Positions 29,522 through 42,492 of a stretch of 64,000 nt of DNA are shown here, piece after piece. A program made the translations under genes and the position numbers. Positions within the stretch are counted from its first letter, which is position 1, and each line of letters opens with the position of its first letter. Origin of the DNA: Lophius americanus (Eukaryota > Chordata > Actinopteri > Lophiiformes > Lophiidae); assembly GCA_037951165.1 (NCBI GenBank), contig JBBDHG010000014.1, positions 21,741,501-21,805,500 on the forward strand, given 5' to 3'. The notes beneath the pieces were generated by a model. That model ran no database searches. It was not told the DNA's origin and worked only from the letters and a program-made list of their open reading frames with translations.

Positions 29522-31740
29522 GTAAGTCACATTTTCCGGTCAACAACAACAAACAAATATACTCTTGCTGTTCATGTGGCTAACTCCTCTTAATGTGTGC
29601 TGCGACAAAGGTCAGCGTGCACTATATTCGATAATGTATATTTTTAAGCTGTTAGATGGTGCGCAGTGGTTAGGTAATTTTAGCATTAAACCAGATTCTA
29701 CTGATTGAACGGGGTTACCCTGTTTATGCCTTCCTGTATGCCTTTTGCGATGGTCATGTACGTTTCTAACGGCCTGAATTTCACGTATTGCTCTTAAAGG
29801 GAATTGTTTTAGCTGGTTTCAACATGAAATTTGCGTGTGATACTAACACACAGATGCTGCGTGTGGGTGGCTGTATGAAAATGCTAATATGAAACGTCTA
29901 TTTTTGATTGAGCAAATGACTAGTGCTGCTTATGTTGATACCATACAGCATGTATGTGTACGCAGTAAAAGTACTGTGCGTGTATTTTGGTAATCTTGTA
30001 AGCATACATGAATTGTGTTACACTGCTTAGCCACAGTAGTCTTTACTAAGGACTTGCTTTAAGGGACACCTGCAGTATCCCAAACAACAATTATTAATAC
30101 GTTTCAAAAATTTAGCATTAATAAATTAACTTGCTAACCTATTTTTGTTGAATTAAAGCATTGCTAGTTAAACTGCTTTTGCATTTGAGTGTGCACATCA
30201 TCATAAATATCTGTTATTAAGTACCATATCTTATCCATTTGCTGGTCAGTGCCACCTTAAAGGCACAACAGATGTTCTGCATATCTGTGAAAGCAATATT
30301 TTTCACAATCATTATCAAGCCTCATGAAGGAACATGTATGTGTTTTAAGTGTCTTGAAATACCCACATATAATCTGAGTAATTTAGGAAGTCTCTCCAAA
30401 TGGTTACCAGGCACAGTGGGTCCTAAGGATGGATAACTTTCACAATTACCCAAGTTAGTTCTGTGGAGGGCACCTGTTTACCTCGATAAAAAACAGGTTA
30501 TTGCAGGGGTCAGACCATGGTGTGATTGGAGATGAGCTGGAGAGGAATTGTAATGTGGAAGAGAAGCTCTCCACTTTGGTGCAGTATGAATGCTGAGGAA
30601 AACACCGCAGTGCCGCTGGTGGTGTATTCCACGAGATACTCAGTGTGTTTTAGCTTGTTGGGGCGTTCATGTTGACTACACTGCAGAAGAAGTGATTTGT
30701 ATATCCGTCTCCCCTGAGCTTGCGTAACTCCTAATTCTATGTGTTATAGTGGAATCTCAGTTGAAACGTCCCCTATGTTGTACATGAAGATTGTGATTGT
30801 TGTGGGATAAGAAGCAAATTTTTAGAATCAATAATATGATCCATCTTTTATACCCAACCATATCAAGCTACGTTTATACTGTGAAGGTAATTCAACTGAA
30901 AAAGTTTCCATCCAAGATTTGATGCATTATTGTGTCACAGGTTCCACCAGTCAGTTTTTATACTTGAATGTCTTTGCTCTTTGAGATGATATTCTAAAGA
31001 CATTATACCACATTTGTTCTGTAAAAGGCATTTTTGAACAAACTTCGTTTGGTTTTAAATCAATTGCCGGGCTTTGTTGTTTTTTTGTTTTTTTTTGCTG
31101 TACACTAAAAAAGCCATTTTAACAAAATTTAAACTGTTTATTAGTTTGTGATAATTTCTATTACGTTTAATAATCTGTCATGCTGGTCCTTGTAGTTGCA
31201 AAACATATAATCAATATCAAAATTTGACTGGTTGTAAACTAAGTGTCTGCATCAGCTACTCAAAATTCCCCTTTTAAACCAATGTGATGCAGAATCTGCA
31301 GAGACTCTGCATGAGTCTGTATTTTAGTCTTGTTATTATTTTGCAGTGTTTGAAGTGGGTGTGCGTCAGCCTTTATCGATGGGCTTCTAGCCTCCATGTG
31401 CACGTTGTGAGGATGGACTTTCGGCTAATAATGCATGAAGCAGACCACTTTGCAGTCTTCTTCATTTTTGTCTGTTCTGTTCGTGTCATGAACGTATAAA
31501 AAGATGTTAGTGGAGGTAATAGTACATGTTTTCATATTCATCAAATTTGTCCCTTCTTTATTAAAAATCCAAAACAAGCCGTCATGTGTTTTTAACACGC
31601 ATAGCTGACTGTTTGCTTCTCTCAATGCTAAAGTCGTTCTTTATTTGTCTTTTTCTCACAACCTAACTGCCATCTTTGCTTATCACCCGGAAAAAAACTT
31701 ACAACAATTTTGTTATATAGTACCAAAAGGTTAAATACTT

Positions 31741-31848
31741 TTAGTTTACGATATAAAACATTGCAATACTTTGTCTGTGTGGCGATACAGTACAGCCACG
31801 CTGAAATATCACAATATTTGTAGCGATTTTATTCCCCCACCTCTAGTT
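31741..31848 (-). mobile_element. hAT-like terminal fragment
   Basis: Read on the minus strand, CTAGAGGTGGGGGAATAAAA, then TCGC and ATATTGTGATATT, resembling the terminal GGGGTGGGGGAAAAAATCGAT repeat of common vertebrate hAT elements. The other end was not found. Confidence 0.5.
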
Positions 31849-32012
31849 GGCAGAGGTGGCAGAGGTTAAGAACTGTTTGTCCTGCCCATTCCTGTTAGTG
31901 GTGGCTGTTCGTACAAGTTGGACCATGGAGTTAGGTCATGCTCCCTTTCCTAAAAATGGAGTTCAGCTGCTTTCAGGAAGTTCATGAGATACAATCTACC
32001 TTGGGGTTACAC

Positions 32013-32872
32013 TAGGGCTGCAACTAACGACTATTTGATACTCTATTAATTGTTTCAATAATGAACCAATTAATCGGATAATTTTTTATCCTGGTTAAAT
32101 TAAGGACAAGTACAAATAAAAATAATTACCCAATCAATAAATGGCTCTTATTTTGCTATCAGATTTTGAGTCTAGCTTTAGGCTGTTTTAGGCAAATGAA
32201 AACTAACAATAAAGATGAATTCTTCTTTCCAAAATGTCTTTTAATAAACTTTACTGCTTTTATAACAGACTGTTGAACCAAAAAGGTTGCTATACCAACA
32301 GGCTATTTGCTAAACTGCAATTTAGTTCTTTCATGTTGCATCACATCACTACTGATACAAAAGGAAAATTAAATGGATCAAATACTATAAAAAAGATACA
32401 GCAGTTTCTCTTGAAAATACAGCAGTTTCTAAGGGATCGGTGTTTCTCAAACCAATCATCCATGCGAATTTAGGAAATAAACAAGGGTAGAAAAATAACA
32501 GTCGCTGCTTTATGCATGCTGTAGTCAACAACTACATCCAGCCAATACCGTTTGCTAGTTGGAATAAGCCCACATTGGACACGCCAACACGCAGAGATGT
32601 GTGCACTCAGCAAACAGCAACTCACTTTCAGCAGTAACATGAAACTTCTCTATGAGCTATACAACTTACAGAGATGAGTCGTCATTGTCTACAGAGCGCT
32701 TCAAATGCTCCAACGTTACTGATGTGCTCCCCGCCATGTTTACTTCCTTCTTCTTACGCAATGTCAGTGGCAGTGTCCGATGACGTCACCGGCTTATCGA
32801 CTATTAAATTAGCTGACAACTAATTTCATAGTCAATTTCTGTCAATTACGTTGATTATACGTTGCAGCCCAA
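32013..32872. mobile_element. hAT-type non-autonomous element (copy 1), intact ends
   Basis: Starts TAGGGCTGCAACTAACGACT and ends with its near reverse complement, GTTGCAGCCCAA. It is flanked on both sides by the same 8 bases, GGTTACAC (32005-32012 and 32873-32880), the 8-bp target-site duplication of the hAT superfamily. Internal TIR-proximal sequence is rich in TAATCG/CGATTA-type repeats. It has no transposase, so movement would have needed an enzyme supplied elsewhere. Related copies lie at 33,743 and 42,086. Confidence 0.85.
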
Positions 32873-33742
32873 GGTTACACATGCCGTGTGTAATATAAAT
32901 AAGCGCATTGTTCTATGTTTCTGCCAGTGTACTGTATTGTGTTTCACAGCCGTTCAGACTCTTAGTTGGTGTTTTGCCAAGATATAAGAAATTACCTGAC
33001 CTGATTGCACCACAACACAGTTCTACCCCTTTTACACAAATCTCTATTAACGTGTTGCTTTTGCTCTCAGTCAGAAAGGGTACAGTCACTCCTTATTAGC
33101 AGTACAAATACTTACTATACAGTGGTTGTGGCAGTACTGTGAAGACACTCACATGGACATGATCATTTGCTATGGCGCACATTAATCATTTACCACCTGT
33201 CTGCCTCCAAGCACTACTCAAACATAATTTACGGGGCATGAGTTCAAAAGAGGCTGAAGTTAAATATAACAAAAGAAAAATAAGCGTTGTAATACTGACC
33301 TCCATGCTGCTTTTTACTGATACCTTAATTTCTGTTACTCTGGTATTGAACGTGACGCATCAGAAATATGGCAGTGGTAGTTTCATCTACAGGCAATGGG
33401 AAAGGAGTTGATCACCTTGTTTTTGTAGCTGTACTCGCTTTTTGAATCCTTGACATAAGTATTTTTTTGATCATGGAAAAAGAGGCTATAGTCAGGTGGA
33501 TTAGTGGAGCATGAGCTATCTTTGACACGGCTGAAAAAAAGTGTTGTTTTTGTAAACATACTTATATTGTAAATTTAAGTGTGTTGTATGTTGTAAACAT
33601 AATTGGCCTTGTTTCTGAACCATTGGAAATGTGAATGAGGCTCCCACAGAATGGCGGTTTAAATGCTGCTTACGTTTAGAAACGGCTACAAAGGTATGGT
33701 TTAAGTTTTTTTTTAATTTATTTGTAATGCTCTTTAGTGGGC

Positions 33743-34150
33743 GCAAGGGCTGCAACTAACGACTATTGGATAGTCAATTAATCGTTTCAGTAATCTAACA
33801 ATTAATCGTATTTGCCTAACTGGAATTTAGGCAAATACGATTAATCGTTAAGTACATGCCCTTTAACATTGAGTTAGCTAGCAAGCTTACAAAGACGAGT
33901 CTTCATTGTCTACAGAGCCAACATATCTCCGCTTCAAATGCATTATTTTCGTGCCCCAGGCCGAACAGGTCAGCCCTGCAAATCATGCAATTTGCAGGAT
34001 GTTTTCTGTTGTGGTGGTGTTGCCATGGCGCTAAGGTTTACTTCCTTCCTATTACGCAATGTTAGAAGCAGTGTCTGACGTCACCGACTAATCAACTATT
34101 AAATTCATTGACAACTAATTTCATAACCGATATCTGTCGATTATTCGTTG
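33743..34150. mobile_element. hAT-type element (copy 2), right tip lost
   Basis: Begins AAGGGCTGCAACTAACGACT and shares CTTCATTGTCTACAGAGC and GACGTCACCGACTAATCAAC with the other copies. The right terminus decays at TTATTCGTTG. Contains a near-perfect hairpin at 33796-33850. Confidence 0.75.
33796..33850. repeat. Inverted repeat in hAT copy 2, 24-bp arms
   Basis: Arms 33796-33819 and 33827-33850, one mismatch, 7-base spacer. The arms include ATTAATCGTATTTGCCTAA. Confidence 0.9.
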
Positions 34151-35767
34151 TGGGGGAATATTGGGAACATATCTCATGTAAGTCACTTGTTGCATCTTTT
34201 ACTCATAGGTAGCCTGACACAAATATTTAGGATTAAAGATTGTTTTAGCTATCATTTGGATCAGGGTTATACCAAAAACACCAGTCTTCCCAACGGTTTT
34301 CAGCCTGGGATGTATTGCTCTTGAATGGTGGATTGATGCAGTTCTTCAACAACAATCCAATTTTCTCACAGGTGAGCTTTTATTATGAAGTCCCATTGCT
34401 TGTCTGTGACACTGACACACCTCCTTTCAAACTTTGTGGCCATTGACATTATCCAGTCATCAGACCGGCTTGTCTACATGGTTTCTGTTCAAGTTGTTTG
34501 CAGCTTGTTACACACTACTAGTATGATGCTTATTGCTTACAACAGCATTGTGTAGCGAGCAGGGAAATATTCTTCAGACTTATTGTTGATGACTCTCCAA
34601 AAGAGTTGTTTCTTCAGAACTCTGAACAGGAACCCTGTTGCTGGTTGTAGTCGAACACAGGAACAAATCAGTGATATTATCTCAGTGGTGCTTTCTCAAA
34701 TTGCGCCACAACCCTGTTTTAATCTCCACAGTACCGGATTTGTTGTGAATGTTGCCTAAGATATAAATTAATCCAATGCTATGTATGATGAGAAAACTGT
34801 CAGCAAAAGAACAAGATGCTTTTGATTGTTCTGTTTGGGTGGCTCAACAGTCAAAGTTGCACAGGTCAAACAGATGATGACCATCCATCACAATCACAAA
34901 ATAACCCACCATACACAGCAATTTGTAAAAAGACACTTAAATCTAAAGTAAAGTAAACTGCAGCATTTGAAGCTGCTGCAGCACAATTTTACTACAGTAC
35001 AGGTATACTGCTTTCAGCTGCTATTTCTTTCTAATTATATAACCAAGAACAACATTTTTCAAAATACTTCCTTAAGAATGTAGGACATGCATTAAATCAC
35101 TGTCAGTTATAGAGATATTGAGCTATACAATACGTTCTTGATCAAATTCAGTCTGTGTACCTGGCTTTCTTTTTTGCTGCACTTTTGCTTACAATCTATG
35201 CTCCAGCTTTAAAATCCATTAGATACGATTTAAAGTTAAAAGGTAAATAATCTTCACTTTCTCACTCTCAGCATTTGATTTGAACCTCCCCTTATTGCAA
35301 GGGTTTATTATTTTTATGATTTTTATTAAATTTTGCATATATAATAGTTTGATGGCCCTAATTAATCCATTAGTTGTGAAAACAAGCCTTTCACGTTTCT
35401 TCTCATTGTTGGCAAAACCCGTTGATCTTTGTTTTGAACGTGGCTGCGTCATGCCATAGTACAGGGCTCCAGATGGTGACTTAAATGGTTGCCAATGTAA
35501 CTAACTTTATTTTTGCACCATTTTGTTTTCTGCCACTTACCAGTGGCAACCATCCAGGAGCAAATATACAATACATTCCGTGTTTCCAAATAATTTTGTA
35601 TTTACTCAATTTCTAAAAAGTGACTAGTCACTCTGATAATGCTTATGTGTGAATGACAACTCCCTAACATAGCTGTCAGCAGCACATTGCATTCAATGTG
35701 CTTTCAATTGCGTTCAATTGCGTTCAATGTAAAACGTTTTTTTCTCCCTACAAAATAAGCCAGTTCT

Positions 35768-35975
35768 ACACAGGTATACGCAGACCTTTTGATGTCTCAA
35801 ATGTATACCCTACTCCAGTCAATTATTATTATTATTATTATTATCATTATTATTTAACCATTCTGTACTGCGTTACACAGGTATACGCAGATCTTTTGAT
35901 GTCTCAAATGTATACCCTACTCCAGTAAATTATTATTATTAGTATCATAATTATTTAACCATTCTGTACTGCGTT
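35768..35975. repeat. Tandem duplication, 107-bp unit
   Basis: Two adjacent copies (35768-35874 and 35875-35975) starting ACACAGGTATACGCAGA and ending TTCTGTACTGCGTT. They are nearly identical apart from the length of an internal ATT array. The high identity suggests a recent event. Confidence 0.9.
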
Positions 35976-36234
35976 GAATTTAATTTATCGTGTATTGTGA
36001 ATGACTTTTTGTCATGTCACCATTCCTATCGATACATCCAATGTGTTGGCGATTTCATTAGATTGTTTACTAGAGTGAAAAATTGTTTAAAGAGCACAAA
36101 GTCCACCGTAGCTTAAACCCTCTTAATTTTGCACTGCTCTTGCACAGTTTTCCTAAATACTGTGGGAAACACTGATACAATCAAACAAAAAATTTAAATA
36201 AAAAAATAAAAAAACTTTGACCTCCCGATACCGC

Positions 36235-36362
36235 TTTTGGCAGGTTCCGACCTTTTTTCTTGAATGTTTTATAACTATAAATGGCCGCATTCAAACATAC
36301 ATACATACATACAGCAGGCTCGTGGCTGGCTGTGCGTTCTTGCTAGCTTAAGCCGCTCTGCC
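36235..36362 (+). repeat. Unclassified interspersed repeat B, copy 1
   Basis: GTTTTATAACTATAA, a CATA array, CAGCAGGCTCGTG and GCTTAAGCCGCT occur in the same order, inverted, at 60,424-60,560. Family unknown. Confidence 0.6.
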
Positions 36363-37199
36363 AAAATTTGCTTCTTAAAATTAGTTTGTTCCTCGTTGTT
36401 ATTAATTTTTAAGGGTCTGATTAACTTTATTGTCCCAGCGATGTTGTTCTTCCAACGCTTACTTTGGATTCACAGGTTTTGCAAATGGTGTTCTTTAATT
36501 TTTTTTTTGTTCATTCATAGTGAAATATTTCCAAGCTGGTGAGCCATGGTAACTTCAGCTTGTTGTGTGTGGCACATGTGTGCAACTGACACGGAATCAT
36601 TTACTGACACTGCTAGACCAGGCACAGATTGATCATTGAACGGCAATATTTAAACCTGTATTTATTGCATATGGGTTAATTTTTGTAAAGTGTGCCTACA
36701 CTTACTAATAAATCTTCCAATCTCTCATGATGATTGAAGTGGAGACAGAATAGATTGATGCTTAGTATTCCAAAGGTTGTTTTTTTTCCTACATAGCTGT
36801 TTGCCTTTCCCATCCACAGCTGATTCAGTTTAGCGCCAACCATTTGAAAATATCAGTTATTTTAGAATTAAATAATAATCATACAAATGCCCATAGAAGC
36901 ACAGGTTGTCCACAATTTTATATACACTTAATTTATGGAAATTACCTGTCCTAACTACCCATCTATGTGGAAAACATTAACTCAAACATCTAAAGCATGT
37001 TATGCTACTACTCTATCATTGCTTTACATATAAGGAAAAACTCTCATGGTTCCCATTTTCCCTGACCGATTTAAAAAGACGAGATAATTTGATAGTGCAT
37101 ATTGATTTAAGGGTTCTTTGATAGGTAAAGTTTTGTCCTGGTGGGTGACGATTGGGTTCTGAATATACATTAAACGCGTCCGTGACGCCACTATTATAT

Positions 37200-37440
37200 C
37201 CCTGAAAAGTCCGATCTTATGGAGTAATCATTGCCGCCGGGGCAGATCCTTTGTGTTAACATGGTAACTCAAAACATATTGTGGATTATTTTCAAATTTT
37301 ATACCCACATAGACCTTATTATGGAAGCACTTTACATTTGGATCAAATCTCAAAGTGCTAAAATATAACTTTATATTTAATTTAAGGATTTGAGGGAATT
37401 GCTTATAAAAGGCAGGTGATTGTGGACTTTTCAGGGATAT
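37200..37440. repeat. Unclassified interspersed repeat, copy 2, with an inserted retroelement tail
   Basis: Same ordered blocks as at 7620-7810. Between them (37318-37395) lies the reverse of the retroelement tail at 25,748 (CACTTTACATTTGGATCAAA). Confidence 0.55.
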
Positions 37441-38023
37441 TCCCTTGCTGCCGGGGGCGACTGCATAGGTCTAGGTTTGTTTGGCTAGTGGCATGAGATT
37501 GTGTTGTAATTTTTTGCATGACTAGCTACCTCATGGTAAAATGTGAGCCTCGTCTCTGGAGACCATGTCAGGGGGAGGAATAATTTGGTGGATGTGTGAA
37601 TTTTGCCCATTCTAGTTTCTCCGAAGTTGCAGGTCTTGGTGATGTTGTTTAGTAGGATCTGTGCTTCAAACTTAGCATGGACTTTTTAATTATAATTCTT
37701 TATTTATTTGTGAGAAGGATTTAAATTGAACTTTTGTTTCTGATTTGTTTTTTTTGCTACAACAAACCCATTTCTTTTATCAAATGGAATGAACTCTAGG
37801 AATTTGGAGAGTCTGTGACATGCACACACTCTTACAAACCAATATTGCTTTACTGCTCGACAAATATGATTTTGAAAACCATGTTGTGTGTCGATATCAC
37901 ATTTTCACTATATGTTAACATTTAAAAAATATATATATACAGTATTTATACATATGGGTAACAAGGAATCAGTTTTTATAACGTCTACAACTCAAAAGAA
38001 AACTATACTTCCATTGGAACTAG

Positions 38024-38110
38024 GGGTGTCACGATATTTGATATCACAATTATTGTCAGAAAAACAAACACGGTTTCACGGTAATTATGATTATCAACAC
38101 TATAGCTGGA
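38024..38110 (+). mobile_element. hAT-like terminal fragment
   Basis: CTAGGGGTGTCACGATATTT followed by alternating ATCACAATTATTG and GTAATTATGATTATC, like the end of a common hAT-derived fish element. Confidence 0.45.
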
Positions 38111-41100
38111 AACACTGAACAAAGGGTTCACAAAGTTGTCTGTTGTTTGACCGTTGCGTTTGAGTGCTGTCCGTGGCGTAATGTCAACTTTTACAACCAG
38201 ATGTGTGTTTAGGTAGGCATGCTTGTGTACATTACATCCACACCAATCTGCCATAAGACTCAAAGCCACCTGTCGGATTTTTCTGAAGGCAACACAATGG
38301 CTCTATGATGTCACCATGTCTTCTGACACCTTTCAATCTGGATAATCATAAACCTTTTCAGGAATTTTTTGTTCTACAGATGATCTTTTGTGGGATCAGA
38401 CGATACAGGCTAACATTGTTTTCCACGCATGTGAATGAGCTTTGGACACCCATGATCCTTTCACTGATTCGGATTTTCCTGTTATCAACTCGTCATCCTC
38501 AGGACAACAAGTTCACTTACTGCTGAATTTATCCACACCCTGCGAGGCACCAAGATGATCAGATAATCAATGTTATTCACTTCAATTGTCAGTGGTTATA
38601 ATGATATGGCTGAAAGGTATGTGTCCTGAGACCTAAATATCTCCCTTGCATTTGACATTGAATTTCCTTGCTAATACAACTTAGCGGGTATGGCGTATAT
38701 GCCTCCGCGTCTCTCAGAGTATGTGTTTATGAGTGTGCGGGGGGGTGTTTGTGCTTGTTTTAGTGTGTAGGGGGGGGTATCTGGCACATTAATAGAAGAC
38801 CCTAATCTCCCTTACAGGCGTGCAAGGTGACTCTTTTTTTTTTCCTGAGTTGGCGTGAGTCTCTCGTTGAGAGGAGGCTGTATAATTTTCGTTAACATTT
38901 TTGACTGATGGAGTTACAGGCATATGATGCTTTACTCACACGTCTAAATGTGAAACTGAAATCATTTAAATTTTGAGGAAAGTAACCAGCAGAGGAAGAC
39001 TAGCAGGTCTAATTTTTTTTTACCTTGAGATGGTCAAACAGGATAAAATTATTATCCTGACAACGTTTTATATTCGTTGTTTATATTAGACGTTTTTTAA
39101 TCATCTGCAACAACTATCAAGATCGTAACTTATTAGATATCCAAAATCGTCACACACTGACGACTTGATAGATTACTTTGGTGAATATAACTCTTGAGTT
39201 TCCGTAACTTCTGTGATTTCCATGCATTAACTTGCACACACACATACGTGACTCTGGACGGAGCAGTTATATATAGAATTCTTAAGACTATAACGCCTTG
39301 ACTGAAGTAATTGCGATTAATTGTAAAAATTTGTAACATTTTTATGACATCCGTTGTTGCAAAAATGGACCACTTTCAGTGTCATAATGTTATTGTGTCA
39401 ACAGGGGAAGATTACCTGTAAAGCTAGACCTTTGTTTATTTACCTGAGTAACTAATTAAACTGTAGAAAATTGCGGTTTCTCAGTAGTTTTGGTAGAAAC
39501 TGAACTTATCTTCGTTGATTGCTTTAGTCTCTCGAGTCGTATGAATGTTGCTTGTTCAGTGTTTACATCTGTCTTTGTTGTGTTTTAAAGTCATGAATGG
39601 GACGCACACTTAACTCTGCGCAGACAGGATGGATGAACAAGTTGAAAGTGTTGCCACTTTGTGCCTACATTTTTAACTGGGTAATATGTCCTTGAGGACA
39701 AATCCATATTTGGTTTTTCCAATATACAAAGTAGTACAAGACTGATTTTGCTTTCTGTTGTAGGGTGTGGAAGTAAGTGTAATCTTTTTCTTTTCTCTAA
39801 CACATGCAGATTATGTGAACCTACATATACATTATATGTTGTGCAATTTCTTCTTCAGATGTTGCTGTGAAACTTTTGAGATGTTGAAAGAAGTAAAAGA
39901 TGCCATTAGCTGTAACTCCATCACCCACTTGGCCTGCCTTCTGTCCAGGCTGTCCCCTCCCCCTCACATGTTAAGAGTGCTCTTTTTAAGTAAACAAGCA
40001 TGCTTACTCCTGTTTTTTTTTGCCTTTCTGCCTCCATCTAATTATCTCTCACTTCCCTCTCCTACTCCCTGTTTAATAAGTGTAAATCTTTTATAGCTGC
40101 TTTTCTACCAGCAAAATCTTTGCCGATTCTCAAATGGCATCTGAAGCCCTTTGAAATTCAGCCTATTCTTTCGCCCCCTCCTCCTATCCTTCAAGTGAAA
40201 TGGAACAAAATGGCGGGTCTGAATCCTGCTGTTTCCCCCAGGGATTGTAGAGCCATATTTCAGGATTTAGGACGCCCTGATGGTTGAAAGCTTCTTTAAC
40301 TCTTATTCAGTTGTACTTACTTCCTTGCCTTCCGCTTTGCTCCTATCATAATATTAGGATGCTGAGTTGATTAAGAATTTACCATTTGTGTGAGAGAGTG
40401 GACAAGGTCTGTTGATTTTCATTGAGTGTACTGTGTGCCAAAAAAGAAATGTAAGTTAAACTCCTGCAGCACTTTTTAAGTTAATTAATTAATGAACAAA
40501 TTATTATAAAAGCAAATGCAATACTTTCTCAGACATTTATCTGACATTTCAAAGAAAGGTGAACATCCCCTTCATCAGTAAAACTTTTTTTAATAGAGAG
40601 GTCATGCAATGGAGCAGCAAAAAAAGGATCCGTCTCTAAGAAGATTTTTTGAATAACTGAACAAATCTATGATGGAAGAGCAACTGACCAGTGTGCTGTT
40701 TCATAGCAAGCCAGGGATCTGTGAACAAAAGGGATATCATGTTTTGCACAGCAGCTGTGGCGGCTATCATATGCGTTGAGCATTGCATTGTTAACAATAG
40801 TGTTCCGTTGTGGAAAAAAACAATGATTTACCTCACCTGTTTCATGGCAGCTGATGTCATCTGTTTGGAGGATAGAGCGCTCCCAGATACTGTTCTATTT
40901 CTTCAATTTGAAAACATTCCTGGTTGATTTTCTTCTTTGAGTTGCCAACTGGCCCCCACTAGCTGCTCTTAAGTATTGGTTTGCGCCTGTGCTTTGGCTG
41001 TGAGCCAACATAGACATCACATGTCAACGTCCGCTTTGCCTCTGTACTTGTCTGCTGCCATCTCAGAACAACTCAGACCCCTAACATCCCATTTCCTCTA

Positions 41101-42326
41101 TTTTTGGTTTTGCATAACTGAGGTGTGCTATAAAGGTGCATTTTGCTGCCTGCTAACAATGGCTATAGAGTCTACATCGGGCTGTAGAGAGTTCACAATA
41201 CACTTCCCATCATCTCTCTAAAAGGTATTTGTTGAGTCATTACTTCAAAACAATCTCAGAAGTGTTTGTCATTTGTGAAGATGAATTTTAACACAACTCA
41301 GGAATGTGTAGACTGCTGGAGCCGCAAAGCCCTTATAATTGAGTTCTGGCCTTTTTCTTACATCAGCTTCACATTAAATAACAATTTGAAAGTCAATTTT
41401 CCCAAATGTTTTAATCTGATATGGGCTCAACTAGGTTTGCATTGCACTGGTGGAACCCTGCATTATTTATAACTTTTTGACCAGTAACATGGCTAATTCA
41501 CCATAATGATTCAAATTCATGTTCCTCATTACAAGGTGAATATTTTTATTTAAAAGAATGATAGGAAGCAGAATGAATATATAACATTACTTTTTGTAAT
41601 GGGTGTTGATTTTGTTTGTACACTTGTTTTGTAGGACTTGTAGGTCTTGGTATGTTTATACACTGGCATTTATTTGAAGGCGTAGAACATCTTGTAATTT
41701 CAATTTCAGTCTGAAATACCCCAGATAGTGCTTCACACTTACCTCAAAGTTCAAACTTATTTACTTTGATCAGCTATCACTCAAATTGTATTTCTGTGGA
41801 TTAAGGACAATTTGACTTCTCTTTTTATGCACCAACAAATTAAGTAATTTAGAAAGAGGAAGACCACTCTTGAACACAAAGTTCATTGACGAAAGGATGT
41901 GTGGATCTGAGTTTTGAGGATGAAATGCAATGACCTGCTGCTGGGCTCGGATCGGGCTCAGTCAGTAGTCTTCCAGACTCGGACGGGCTTGAACATAAAT
42001 ATCCATCTGGTCCCCGCTCAAGTTCACGGTAGAGATTTGGGAGATAAACCTTTAGTACCCGCGCACATCTGTCTGTCTAGCACACTAGTGCTACAACGAA
42101 TCGACAAATCAACGTGATCGATTATGAAATTAGTTGTCGATGAATTTAATAGTTGATTAGTCGGTAACGTCATCGGACACTTCCTCCGACACCGCGGAAT
42201 ACTAAGGAAGTAAATATTAGCGCCATGGCAACACCATTGCTATATTATATATGAATTGGTGTGGAGCACGTCAGTACACATTACTGACGTGAAGCGCCAT
42301 TTGAAGTGGAGGCACTTGAAGTGGAG

Positions 42327-42420
42327 GCACGTTGGCTCTGTAGATGATGAAGACCCATCTCTCTGAGCCAGCTAGCTAGCTCAGAGAGATGGGTCTTCAT
42401 CGTCTACAGAGCCAACGTGC
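42327..42420. repeat. Long palindrome, 42-bp arms
   Basis: Arms 42327-42368 and 42379-42420, one mismatch, 10-base spacer CAGCTAGCTA. The arms contain GGCTCTGTAGATGATGAAGA and its complement. Confidence 0.93.
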
Positions 42421-42436
42421 GCAATTTCAATTTTCA

Positions 42437-42492
42437 AAATGCCTTTTAACATGGAGCTAGCTAGCCAGCTAGCTCCATGTTAAAAGGCATTT
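42437..42492. repeat. Perfect palindrome, 26-bp arms
   Basis: Arms 42437-42462 and 42467-42492, spacer AGCC. The arms carry AAATGCCTTTTAACATGGAG and its complement. Confidence 0.93.

Noticed and set aside
39767..40096. 109-codon + strand frame with hydrophobic stretches
   Set aside because: T/C-rich intron sequence translates to Phe/Leu/Ser runs. There is no start context or homology.
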